From Actinomycetota bacterium (GTDB lineage: Bacteria > Acidobacteriota > Blastocatellia > Chloracidobacteriales > Chloracidobacteriaceae): a DNA stretch of 5,430 bases. The stretch's first letter is position 1. Each line of letters begins with the position of its first letter. Below the pieces are notes generated by a model. That model searched no databases and was not told the origin of the DNA. It saw only the letters and a program-made list of their open reading frames with translations. A program made the position numbers and the translations under genes. Location of the stretch: contig JAAFHI010000304.1 in the NCBI GenBank assembly GCA_013298335.1, forward strand, positions 1-5,430, in the 5' to 3' direction. Shown in pieces: positions 1 to 5,430 of the stretch.

Positions 1-1841
1 TGAAGGACCGCGGAAAGAATTTCGAGGCGCAATTTCGCACGGATTTCGGGGAAACGCACGCGGTCCACGAGGGCGCGCGTCCGGTCGAAGTCGGCGAGGG
101 CCAGCGGACGGAGCGGAATCAGGCTCGTCGGCAGGATGTCACCGACGCCGCGTCCGGTTTCGAGATTGAATTCATTGCCCCGTACCGGTTCGATGCCGCC
201 GAGATTGAAGTAGGCCCCGACGATGGCCGCCCCGCCGAGGAATTCGTTGAGTTTGTCGGTCAGCGGTTCGTAAACGTCGAAGGCGCGGTCGGGCGCGAAT
301 CCGATATACAAGGCCGCGACGGTCAGTTTCGCCGTGATCTGAATCCGGGGATTCTGAATCTGGTTGGTGAGCGCGAGCGCCTGATCGAGCGCGTCGCCCG
401 CCTTGGCGAACTCCTTCCGGCTGATCGCCTGGCGCGCGACGACCTGAAGCAGCCGGAGACGCTGGCCGCTGGTGCGGGCCGCCCCGAGCAGGCGGTTGAT
501 GTCGGCGTCGGTGGCGGTGTCGCTGGTGGCCAGTTTCACCGCTTCGGCTGACTCCAGTTGTTTTGCCAGCGTCTCGCGGGTGCGCTGGTCGGGAATTTTC
601 GCAATCAGCTTGCGCGCCTCGTCCGTTTTCCCCTCGACGATGAAGCGGGGAATGATGCCCGAGGTCACGAATTCCAGTTCCTGCCCGCTGAGTTTGTTCT
701 CGTCGAAGCGTTTGAGCAGGTCGGCTTCCCAGTTGGTATGACCTTCCTCTGCCGTTTCCTCCTTCGGCAGGCGCTGTTTGATCTGGTCGGCCAGCCGGGG
801 GGCGTAGCGGGTGAATTCCGGCAGAAACCGGTTGGCCGCCGACACCAGTCCCCGCGGGTCTTCGTATTGCGGGTCTTCGCCCTCGCCGCCGTCCTCGTCG
901 ATTTCGGCTTCGACCGAATCCGCCGGTTTTTTCTGAAGGACGGTCAGAACCGACTGGGCGAAGCCGGTGAACAGCGCCCGGCGGACGCTCTCGTCGATTT
1001 CAAGTCCGGATTTGGTCTTCGACGGCCTGCCCTCGGACGTCACCGGCGTCGTTTCCGGGGCGGTCCCGGCTTTAGACGCCGGAAGCAGCGTGGCGAGGCC
1101 GATGAAGGCGCGGAGTTTTCCTTCCGGCGGGAGATTCGCGCCGGAGACGTTCGTGGCGATTTCCCCGAAGAATTTCGCCGCCAGCTTGGCGTCCCGCTCG
1201 GCGATTCGGGAAACCAGGCTGATCGCCGGGTCGAATTCGCCGTTCTCCAGATTTTTCTTCCCCAGCGCGTAGAGCTTTTCGGGATCGTTTTTGGCGGCGG
1301 CGATTTCGAGCTGTTTCGCGTAGGCGTCGAGCGGTTTGTTGCGTTCCGGTTTGGTCGCGACGAGGGGGCCGCGCGTGGCCGCCAGCAGTTCCAGCGCCGT
1401 CTGGGGGTCGGTCTCGCCGATTTTGCGAAGCGTTTGCGTATAAAGCCGGAAATTTCCCTCGTTGACCGGTCCGAAGGAGACGTTCATGTACGGTTCGACG
1501 TCCTCGTCACCGGTCGATGGCGGCGGCTGAAGCTCCTGGTTGGCGATGGTGTTGAGCAGGGTCCCGGCCACTTCCCGCGCCCGGCCCGGATCGCGCTTCC
1601 ACAGACTTGGAAGCAGGTCCGCGAGGAGCACGACGCGGTTGTTCGGAATCGTCAGCGCCTGCGCCTCCGCGACGGTGTCGTCGAGCAGTTGAAACGCCTT
1701 TTCCCGAAGTTTCTTCTTTTCTTCCTCGGTGGGAGCCGGTTTCGGCGCGGCGGACGGCGCGGACTGCGCGCAAACCGCCGGACCGCCACAGGTCAGCCCG
1801 AAAACGAGCGGCACGGTCAGCAGGGGAGCAAACATTCGCAT
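1..1841 (-). CDS. Secreted alpha-helical protein of unknown function, paralog of the upstream gene (3' end cut by window)
   Basis: I do not recognise a named family. The protein has 613 visible codons and runs off the left edge, probably lacking only a few residues, since its C-terminal box sits where the paralog has about 15 residues left. ATG at 1841 is chosen because GAGG lies 9 bases upstream; ATG at 1835 (Met3) is in frame but worse spaced. Residues 1-25 form a signal peptide with a hydrophobic core and a likely signal peptidase I site at VCA|QS, so export is inferred. The mature part is rich in Ala, Leu, Lys and Glu and looks helical, like a TPR or other alpha-solenoid. '[DA]P-x-x-A' motifs recur around P85 (RDPGRA), P146 (TDPQTA), P348 (YAPRLA) and P517 (FAPDRA). 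An acidic linker spans about 310-323. The C-terminal box has NEFNLET at 556 and PEIRAKLR at 598. It follows its paralog by 89 bases, probably in one operon. No catalytic motif is visible. Confidence 0.9.
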   Translation of the reverse strand, partial: MRMFAPLLTVPLVFGLTCGGPAVCAQSAPSAAPKPAPTEEEKKKLREKAFQLLDDTVAEAQALTIPNNRVVLLADLLPSLWKRDPGRAREVAGTLLNTIANQELQPPPSTGDEDVEPYMNVSFGPVNEGNFRLYTQTLRKIGETDPQTALELLAATRGPLVATKPERNKPLDAYAKQLEIAAAKNDPEKLYALGKKNLENGEFDPAISLVSRIAERDAKLAAKFFGEIATNVSGANLPPEGKLRAFIGLATLLPASKAGTAPETTPVTSEGRPSKTKSGLEIDESVRRALFTGFAQSVLTVLQKKPADSVEAEIDEDGGEGEDPQYEDPRGLVSAANRFLPEFTRYAPRLADQIKQRLPKEETAEEGHTNWEADLLKRFDENKLSGQELEFVTSGIIPRFIVEGKTDEARKLIAKIPDQRTRETLAKQLESAEAVKLATSDTATDADINRLLGAARTSGQRLRLLQVVARQAISRKEFAKAGDALDQALALTNQIQNPRIQITAKLTVAALYIGFAPDRAFDVYEPLTDKLNEFLGGAAIVGAYFNLGGIEPVRGNEFNLETGRGVGDILPTSLIPLRPLALADFDRTRALVDRVRFPEIRAKLRLEILSAVL

Positions 1842-1849
1842 GCGATAAT

Positions 1850-1854
1850 TCCTC
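1850..1854 (-). promoter_or_regulatory. Ribosome binding site of the downstream paralog
   Basis: GAGGA reads on the minus strand 8 bases before the ATG at 1841. This spacing favours ATG 1841 over the in-frame ATG at 1835. Confidence 0.6.
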
Positions 1855-1861
1855 GGCGGGA

Positions 1862-1879
1862 GTGAAATCGGATTTTCAC
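1862..1879 (-). promoter_or_regulatory. Small hairpin in the leader of the downstream paralog
   Basis: On the minus strand GTGAAA (1879-1874 as TTTCAC on +) pairs with TTTCAC (1867-1862), a 6-bp perfect stem with a 6-base loop. It ends 8 bases before the ribosome binding site. There is no T-run, so it is not an intrinsic terminator. It may be a processing or translation-control element, or chance. Confidence 0.3.
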
Positions 1880-1886
1880 CAGCCTA

Positions 1887-1918
1887 ACCCAACGCAACCG
1901 GATTGGGTATTCCCGGTT
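1887..1918 (-). promoter_or_regulatory. Interleaved stems, possible RNA pseudoknot in the intercistronic spacer
   Basis: Reading the minus strand, AACCGG (1918-1913) can pair with CCGGTT (1901-1896), and ACCCAA (1908-1903) can pair with TTGGGT (1892-1887). The arms alternate a-b-a'-b', so both stems can only coexist as an H-type pseudoknot, with connecting loops of 4, 1 and 3 bases; otherwise they are mutually exclusive hairpins. The element lies between the stop of the first paralog and the start of the second. The pairing is seen directly; any function is inference. Confidence 0.35.
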
Positions 1919-1930
1919 TTCGTGACCGCC

Positions 1931-3760
1931 TTATCTTCCCGGTTCAGCCGCAGCGAGTTTGTCGAGCACCTCGGTCCGCAATCGGGCCCGGATTTCCGGT
2001 CGGCTGACCCGACCGAGCAGCGGGGCGATGGTGTCGGGGTTGGTTTTTCCGAGCTTCGCGATGACCGCCCCGACCGCCAGAAAGTTACCGGTCACCGGCG
2101 ACATGGTCTCAAGCCGGAATTCGTTGTTGAGAAGCTGCGCCTTGGGAGCGTTGGGCAGAAAGCCGTCGAGCACGGCGGCGGCCTCGAGGGTTGTGTTCAT
2201 TTTGGTGAGGATGCCTCCCGCGATATCTTCGGCGATGGCGGGTTCGAATTCGGCAAACACGTCGGCGAGCTGGACCAGGTGTTCGAGGTGTTCGAGGTTT
2301 TCGGGTGATTTCCCTCCCGCCGCGTCGAGCGCCTCGATGAGAATCGCCGTGGCGGCGCCGAAATTCCGGCGATTGAGGGCCTCCCGCCCCTCTCTCATCA
2401 GACGATTGAATCTCTGGGTTCTGGTTTCCGGCATGAGGTGAATCCGGGTCGGGGGGCGCGGGACGGGCGGGTTTTGGGGGTGGCGGATGTCGTATGCCCG
2501 CTCGGCGCTGCGTCTGAGAAACCGGTTCGGGATGCGACCGAGCACTTCGCGGCCTTCGGTGATATGGCCCCCGCTCGCCAGCCGCTCGGCGGCCTTTTCA
2601 ATCAGGGTGACGAATTCGGCGGTGGTGGCCTCCGACGCCTGGGCCAGAATCTCTCCGATGGACGGGCCCGTGGTCGGGACGACCGGCGGCGGCACTGCGT
2701 TCCGATTGTCGTCCGTTTTTTTCTCGGCATTGGTCTCGGCGAGGACAAGCGCGAATTGCCGGGCCTGCTCCGGGGCATAGCGGGCGAATCCATTGGCGTA
2801 TTGCGATAACGGGCGGAAGGTCTCCGCGGCGGCGAGGCGCGGGTTGTCGGCATGGCGCTGCGTCTCGATGACGGTGGCCAGTCCGGCATCGGCGAGGACG
2901 GTGAAAAACGTACCCCGCGACCGTTCGCCCAGCGTTCCGGGATTGTATTGGCGGTAATCGAGGCGCTGAAGTCCGGTCGGGAATTCCTCCGCGATCACAT
3001 ACAGGACTTCGACCACTTTGGCGAAATCGTAGGTGTACCAGGCGTTGCCTTCCGGCTTCGCGAGCCGCGTCATGAGGGACTCGACCGCGATGATGGCGGC
3101 ATCCGGAAACTTTTTCGCGAAGCGTTTGAGGATGGACCGGAAATCGTCGATTTCAGCGGCGTCGAAACACCGTCGAAGGGCCTCGGCCATTGCCCCCGGG
3201 TCCGTTTCCCGCCCGGAGAGCACTTTCGTCTCGATGCGATATTCCAACTGTGCCAGGGCAAGGTTATGGCGTCCAAATTCGGGGTCGTCCAGACGGTTTC
3301 GGGTTTCAACCAGCGCCAGCCGCGCCATTTCCGGGTCGATGTCAGCCAGCAGGCGCAGGCTGTTGACGTACATCTGGAAGCGTTTCTGCTCGCGGGTGGT
3401 GACTTCCCGCCGTTCCTCCACGTCGAGCAGGTCGCCCGCCAGCAGTTGCAGGTCTTCGCCGGCGACGGTCGAGGCGAGGTCGATGACCCGGCGCGCCAGC
3501 AGCTTGCCCTGGGCCGGATTGATTTTCAGGGTCGCCGACTGAATCCGGTTGAACAGCGCCAGCCGGTTCTCGACCCGCGACAGCGACTCGATGTTGGAAA
3601 TCGTATCGGCGAGAAACTGTTCGACGAACTCGCGCTGGCGTTCGCGGGGCCGGTCGCTGGTATTCGGTGGGGAGTAGGGGAGCTGCCGGTTGAGGGCCGT
3701 CCCGGTCATGGTCGAAAGCAGAATCGCAAGCAGCGCCAACGTCGCAACACGTTTGAACAT
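1931..3760 (-). CDS. Secreted alpha-helical protein of unknown function, complete (609 aa), first of a paralogous pair
   Basis: I do not recognise a named family. ATG 3760 is supported by GAGG 6 bases upstream and by an immediate signal peptide: basic N-terminus (FKR), hydrophobic core at 5-18, probable cleavage near GTA22|LN. An exported, periplasmic or surface location is inferred. The mature protein is helix-rich and solenoid-like. 'P-x-x-A/G' helix-pair motifs lie at P82 (NPAQG), P143 (DPEMA), P330 (APEQA) and P507 (EPAIA). A Pro-rich linker occupies about 427-444. The C-terminal box is NEFRLET at 546 plus PEIRARLR at 588, then a short tail ending EPGR. It aligns with the downstream gene over its length; for example FQMYVNSLR (128) matches FRLYTQTLR (131), and EFVT followed 25-27 residues later by an IP turn is shared. 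The stop TAA is followed by an 89-base spacer. It probably leads a two-gene operon. A long antisense reading frame over it is judged a shadow. Confidence 0.92.
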   Translation of the reverse strand: MFKRVATLALLAILLSTMTGTALNRQLPYSPPNTSDRPRERQREFVEQFLADTISNIESLSRVENRLALFNRIQSATLKINPAQGKLLARRVIDLASTVAGEDLQLLAGDLLDVEERREVTTREQKRFQMYVNSLRLLADIDPEMARLALVETRNRLDDPEFGRHNLALAQLEYRIETKVLSGRETDPGAMAEALRRCFDAAEIDDFRSILKRFAKKFPDAAIIAVESLMTRLAKPEGNAWYTYDFAKVVEVLYVIAEEFPTGLQRLDYRQYNPGTLGERSRGTFFTVLADAGLATVIETQRHADNPRLAAAETFRPLSQYANGFARYAPEQARQFALVLAETNAEKKTDDNRNAVPPPVVPTTGPSIGEILAQASEATTAEFVTLIEKAAERLASGGHITEGREVLGRIPNRFLRRSAERAYDIRHPQNPPVPRPPTRIHLMPETRTQRFNRLMREGREALNRRNFGAATAILIEALDAAGGKSPENLEHLEHLVQLADVFAEFEPAIAEDIAGGILTKMNTTLEAAAVLDGFLPNAPKAQLLNNEFRLETMSPVTGNFLAVGAVIAKLGKTNPDTIAPLLGRVSRPEIRARLRTEVLDKLAAAEPGR

Positions 3761-3766
3761 GAACTA

Positions 3767-3770
3767 CCTC
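3767..3770 (-). promoter_or_regulatory. Ribosome binding site of the 609-aa secreted protein
   Basis: GAGG reads on the minus strand 6 bases before ATG 3760, and fixes that start. Confidence 0.65.
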
Positions 3771-3855
3771 GCCGGTTTTGGAGGATTCGGGCGGGCGGAT
3801 AGTAAAACCAAATCAGGAAATGGTCGCCGGAAAACGTCAGGCCGGGCCGGAGAAG

Positions 3856-3881
3856 TGGAGCGCGCGCATCCTGCGCGCATG
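3856..3881 (-). repeat. 26-bp GC-rich hairpin repeat, copy 1 (inverted relative to copies 2 and 3)
   Basis: On the plus strand this begins TGGAGCGCGCGC and ends TGCGCGCATG. It is the exact reverse complement of 4410-4435 over 26 bases. Inside, GCGCGC (3862-3867) pairs with GCGCGC (3873-3878) across a 5-base loop ATCCT. It resembles a REP-like or dispersed intergenic palindrome; whether it is dispersed genome-wide cannot be seen here. Confidence 0.8.
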
Positions 3882-3948
3882 AGGCTGAACGGGGCGACAC
3901 GGCGGATGAAGATGCGAAAAATCAGGAAAGCGGGGAAATTCGAGCTTT

Positions 3949-3962
3949 CTCTCCCGGGAGAG
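3949..3962. repeat. Perfect 14-bp palindrome
   Basis: CTCTCCCGGGAGAG is fully self-complementary and ends 13 bases before copy 2 of the GC-rich repeat. It could be a dyad operator or part of a larger mobile repeat unit; neither is shown. Confidence 0.5.
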
Positions 3963-3975
3963 TCGTGGCTGAGGC

Positions 3976-4001
3976 CATGCGCGCAGGGTACGCGCGGTCC
4001 A
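3976..4001 (+). repeat. 26-bp GC-rich hairpin repeat, copy 2 (left bracket of the tandem array)
   Basis: It begins CATGCGCGCAGG and ends GGTCCA. It matches copy 3 (4410-4435) at 23 of 26 positions in the same orientation; the differences fall in the loop and near the right end. Similarity runs on into the following bases (both copies continue A-n-GC-n-CCTTCA). It stands 9 bases before the first full 21-bp unit. Confidence 0.75.
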
Positions 4002-4010
4002 AAGCACCTT

Positions 4011-4388
4011 CAAACTCCGTTCGATTGCCTTCATCCCTTGTTCGGGGAGTGTCATCCCTCGTTCGGTGACCGACATACCTTGTTTTGTCGCCGTCATACC
4101 TTGTTCGGGAGCTTTCAGACTCCGTTCGGTTGCCTTCATCCCTTGTTCGGGGAGCGTCATACCTCGTTCGGTGACCGACATACCTTGTTTTGTCGCCGTC
4201 ATACCTTGTTCGGGAGCTTTCAGACTCCGTTCGGTTGCCTTCATCCCTTGTTCGGGGAGCGTCATACCTCGTTCGGTGACCGACATACCTTGTTTTATCG
4301 CCGTCATACCACGTTCGGGAGCCTTCAGACTCCGTTTTGTCGCCGTCATCCCTTGTTCGGAGGCTTTCATCCGCCGTTTTCATCCTCC
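4011..4388. repeat. Tandem array of about 18 x 21-bp units with a 105-bp higher-order period
   Basis: Each unit is 21 bases. CA at positions 1-2, C at 5 and GTT at 9-11 are invariant in all 18 units, and most continue CGG. Five unit types (A-E) recur in fixed order: 4011-4115, 4116-4220 and 4221-4325 are successive ABCDE blocks of 105 bases. Neighbouring blocks differ at only 4 positions each. Three further, more diverged units (4326-4388) close the array. Because 21 is a multiple of three, four of six frames stay open. On the minus strand one frame gives heptapeptides KATERSL, TLPEQGM, SVTERGM, TATKQGM and KAPEQGM. I cannot say whether it is translated. There are no spacers, so it is not CRISPR. 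It lies between the HD gene and the paralog pair. Confidence 0.95.
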
Positions 4389-4409
4389 CGTACGTTTCGG
4401 TGGGGCTGA

Positions 4410-4435
4410 CATGCGCGCAGGATGCGCGCGCTCCA
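4410..4435 (+). repeat. 26-bp GC-rich hairpin repeat, copy 3 (right bracket of the tandem array)
   Basis: It begins CATGCGCGCAGG and ends GCTCCA. It is the exact inverted counterpart of copy 1 (3856-3881) and a 23/26 direct match to copy 2. A GCGCGC/GCGCGC stem closes a 5-base loop AGGAT. It lies 8 bases downstream of the HD gene's stop codon, where such a hairpin could stabilise the 3' end of the mRNA. No T-run follows on the minus strand, so it is not a classical intrinsic terminator. Confidence 0.8.
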
Positions 4436-4443
4436 ACGCGCCT

Positions 4444-5430
4444 TCATCCTTCCGCAAGGGCGAGGACCTCGTCGCGCATCTCGGCGGGGAAGCAGAGGCG
4501 GCGGATTTCGTAGCGCTCCAGGCCGCGAATGGTGCTCGACAGCTTTGAAATTTCGCTCAGTTCGGGATTGCGGCGTCCGGACTCGACCATGAGGTGCTTT
4601 TCGGGGGCGTCCGGGGCGTAGGGCCCGAAATAGGGTACGTCGGCGGCGCTGTCGTCCAATAAGTAGTACTGCGGATCGAAACCCGCTTCGGTGAAGCGTT
4701 CTTCAAGCGTCGAAAGCAGCGTTTTGACGGCGGCGGGGGCGAGGTCGGTGATTTCGAGCGACTTGAAGAGCCGCCGGTTGACGAACCGCCGGGCGAGGTC
4801 GCTCAGGATGGCGTCGGGTTCGGTCTGCCACTGCTTGATGTGGAACATGACCTCGTGGTCGTCGAGTTGCAGGTATTCGCCGGTCGAAAGGTCGTCCCCG
4901 CGAAGCAGTTTGGCGACCGCGAGGCCGGGCAGGAAGAACCGGAGGCCGTCCTCGGCGGCGAGACTGACCGCCCGGCGGAAAATCGAGACGAGCATGTTTT
5001 CGGCGGCGCGCAGCGCGTGGTGGAAATAGACCTGCCGGAACATGTGGTGGCGGGAGAAGAGATATTCCTCGACCGCCAGTACGCCGCGCGCCCGGACGAA
5101 CAGCCGGTCGGCGGTCGGGTCCGCCGCGAGCGACGAGAGCACCCATTCCAGATCGTAGCGTCCGTAGCTGACGCCGGTCATCAGGCTGTCGCGCAGCAGG
5201 TAGTCGAGCCGGTCGCAGTCGAGTTGCGACGACACGAGCTGGCCGACGAAGCGGGGCCGGAAGTCGCCCTCGATGAATTTGGCGACCGTGTCGGGAAGCG
5301 TCGCCTCGTGGGCGGCGAGGATCTGGTGAACCTCGGTGGCGGGGTCGCGCAGGATGCGGGTCGTCCAGGTTTCATGGTGCTGGCGCAGCACCTTTTCCAT
5401 GACGTGCGAAAACGGGCCGTGTCCGAGGTC
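4444..5430 (-). CDS. HD-domain phosphohydrolase, dNTPase-like (COG1078/YwfO/SAMHD1-like), 5' end cut by window
   Basis: The frame is open to the right edge, giving 328 visible codons and a TGA stop; a Met at 5400 is internal. The first visible residues, DLGHGPFSH, are the core of the HD motif (H-D-L-G-H-G-P-F-S-H), with the HD Asp as residue 1 and its His just outside. A following HE (H19-E20, in HHETWT) corresponds to the catalytic His segment of SAMHD1. QLDCDRLDYLLRD (70-81) carries the last metal-ligand Asp (D73), equivalent to SAMHD1 D311, and continues with the family-typical DSLMTGVSYG. EEYLFSRHHMFRQVYFHH (121-138) is also characteristic. Known members hydrolyse dNTPs to deoxynucleosides and triphosphate in the cytoplasm with a divalent metal; the exact substrate here is inferred. 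Family members of this type are roughly 430 residues, so about 100 N-terminal residues are missing. All key residues in view are intact. It is followed by a 683-base repeat-rich gap. Confidence 0.93.
   Translation of the reverse strand, partial: DLGHGPFSHVMEKVLRQHHETWTTRILRDPATEVHQILAAHEATLPDTVAKFIEGDFRPRFVGQLVSSQLDCDRLDYLLRDSLMTGVSYGRYDLEWVLSSLAADPTADRLFVRARGVLAVEEYLFSRHHMFRQVYFHHALRAAENMLVSIFRRAVSLAAEDGLRFFLPGLAVAKLLRGDDLSTGEYLQLDDHEVMFHIKQWQTEPDAILSDLARRFVNRRLFKSLEITDLAPAAVKTLLSTLEERFTEAGFDPQYYLLDDSAADVPYFGPYAPDAPEKHLMVESGRRNPELSEISKLSSTIRGLERYEIRRLCFPAEMRDEVLALAEG

Larger units (their letters stand above)
3761..4443. other. Gene-free repeat-rich intergenic region
   Basis: These 683 bases separate the HD gene from the paralog pair. 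From right to left they hold GC-rich repeat copy 3, the 21-bp array, copy 2, a 14-bp palindrome, copy 1, and about 95 bases of leader before the 609-aa gene. Bases 3882-3948 and 4389-4409 show nothing I can name. Open frames through the region are produced by the repeat itself and none has convincing gene features. A promoter for the paralog pair is expected near 3770-3850 but no clear -35/-10 pair is visible. Confidence 0.75.

Noticed and set aside
558..1865. 435-codon open frame on the plus strand
   Set aside because: It lies wholly antisense to the secreted paralog, whose minus-strand frame has a signal peptide, ribosome binding site and similarity to its neighbour. The plus product is an Arg/Phe/Gly-rich composition typical of the shadow of a high-GC gene.
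2852..3802. 316-codon open frame on the plus strand
   Set aside because: It is antisense to the 609-aa gene and has no recognisable domain; the same GC-driven shadow effect explains it.
3799..3804. TACTAT as a -10 box for the 609-aa gene (minus strand)
   Set aside because: It matches the consensus at only 4 of 6 positions and no credible -35 lies 16-18 bases upstream.
3837..4370. 177-codon minus-strand frame through the tandem array as a real gene
   Set aside because: It is open because of the repeat period. It has a poorly spaced Shine-Dalgarno (GGGAGG 13 bases before the ATG), a tail that reads through palindromic repeats, and competing open frames on both strands. Kept as a finding rather than a gene.
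3922..4383. 153-codon minus-strand frame starting at 4383
   Set aside because: The ATG abuts GGGAGG with no spacing, the product is Arg/Asp/Thr heptads in another frame of the same repeat, and nothing supports translation.
4011..4388. CRISPR array
   Set aside because: Units are contiguous 21-bp repeats with no unique spacers, and no cas gene is in view.
4410..4435. Rho-independent terminator for the HD gene
   Set aside because: The GC hairpin is well placed after the stop codon, but no T-run follows on the minus strand. The same sequence recurs twice more in the gap, so it is better called a repeat.
4444..5400. ATG at 5400 as the start of the HD protein
   Set aside because: The frame stays open to the edge and the ten residues before this Met spell the conserved HD core (DLGHGPFSH), so the true start is outside the window.

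Overview
This window looks like GC-rich (about 60% by eye) bacterial chromosome with all three recognisable genes on the minus strand, so transcription runs from high to low coordinates. I suspect Acidobacteriota or a similar high-GC phylum, because large secreted helical paralogs in tandem and GC-rich palindromic intergenic repeats fit that group. This is an impression, not something the sequence proves; no rRNA or marker gene is present.

Layout in transcription order. (1) 5430-4444: the 3' part of an HD-domain phosphohydrolase of the COG1078/YwfO/SAMHD1-like dNTPase group; its start lies outside the window, and the first visible residue is the Asp of the HD motif. (2) 4443-3761: a 683-base gene-free gap. 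It holds about 18 copies of a 21-bp tandem repeat arranged in a 105-bp (five-unit) higher-order period, three copies of a 26-bp GC-rich hairpin repeat (two in direct orientation bracketing the array, one inverted further out), and a perfect 14-bp palindrome. (3) 3760-1931: a complete 609-residue secreted protein of unknown function. (4) 1930-1842: an 89-base spacer whose minus-strand RNA can form two interleaved 6-bp stems (an H-type pseudoknot geometry) and a separate hairpin before the next ribosome binding site. (5) 1841-1: a second secreted protein, 613 residues visible and nearly complete, which is a diverged paralog of the first.

The two secreted proteins share a signal peptide, four '[D/N/A/E]P-x-x-A' helix-pair motifs, an EFVT segment and a C-terminal box (NEFxLET followed exactly 42 residues later by PEIRA[KR]LR). 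They very probably arose by tandem duplication and are cotranscribed. Their function is not known to me. Nothing links them functionally to the HD enzyme apart from strand, and the repeat-filled gap suggests a separate transcription unit.

The parts most worth a second look are the composite tandem array with its bracketing hairpin repeats, the undescribed paralog family, and the possible pseudoknot leader between the paralogs.
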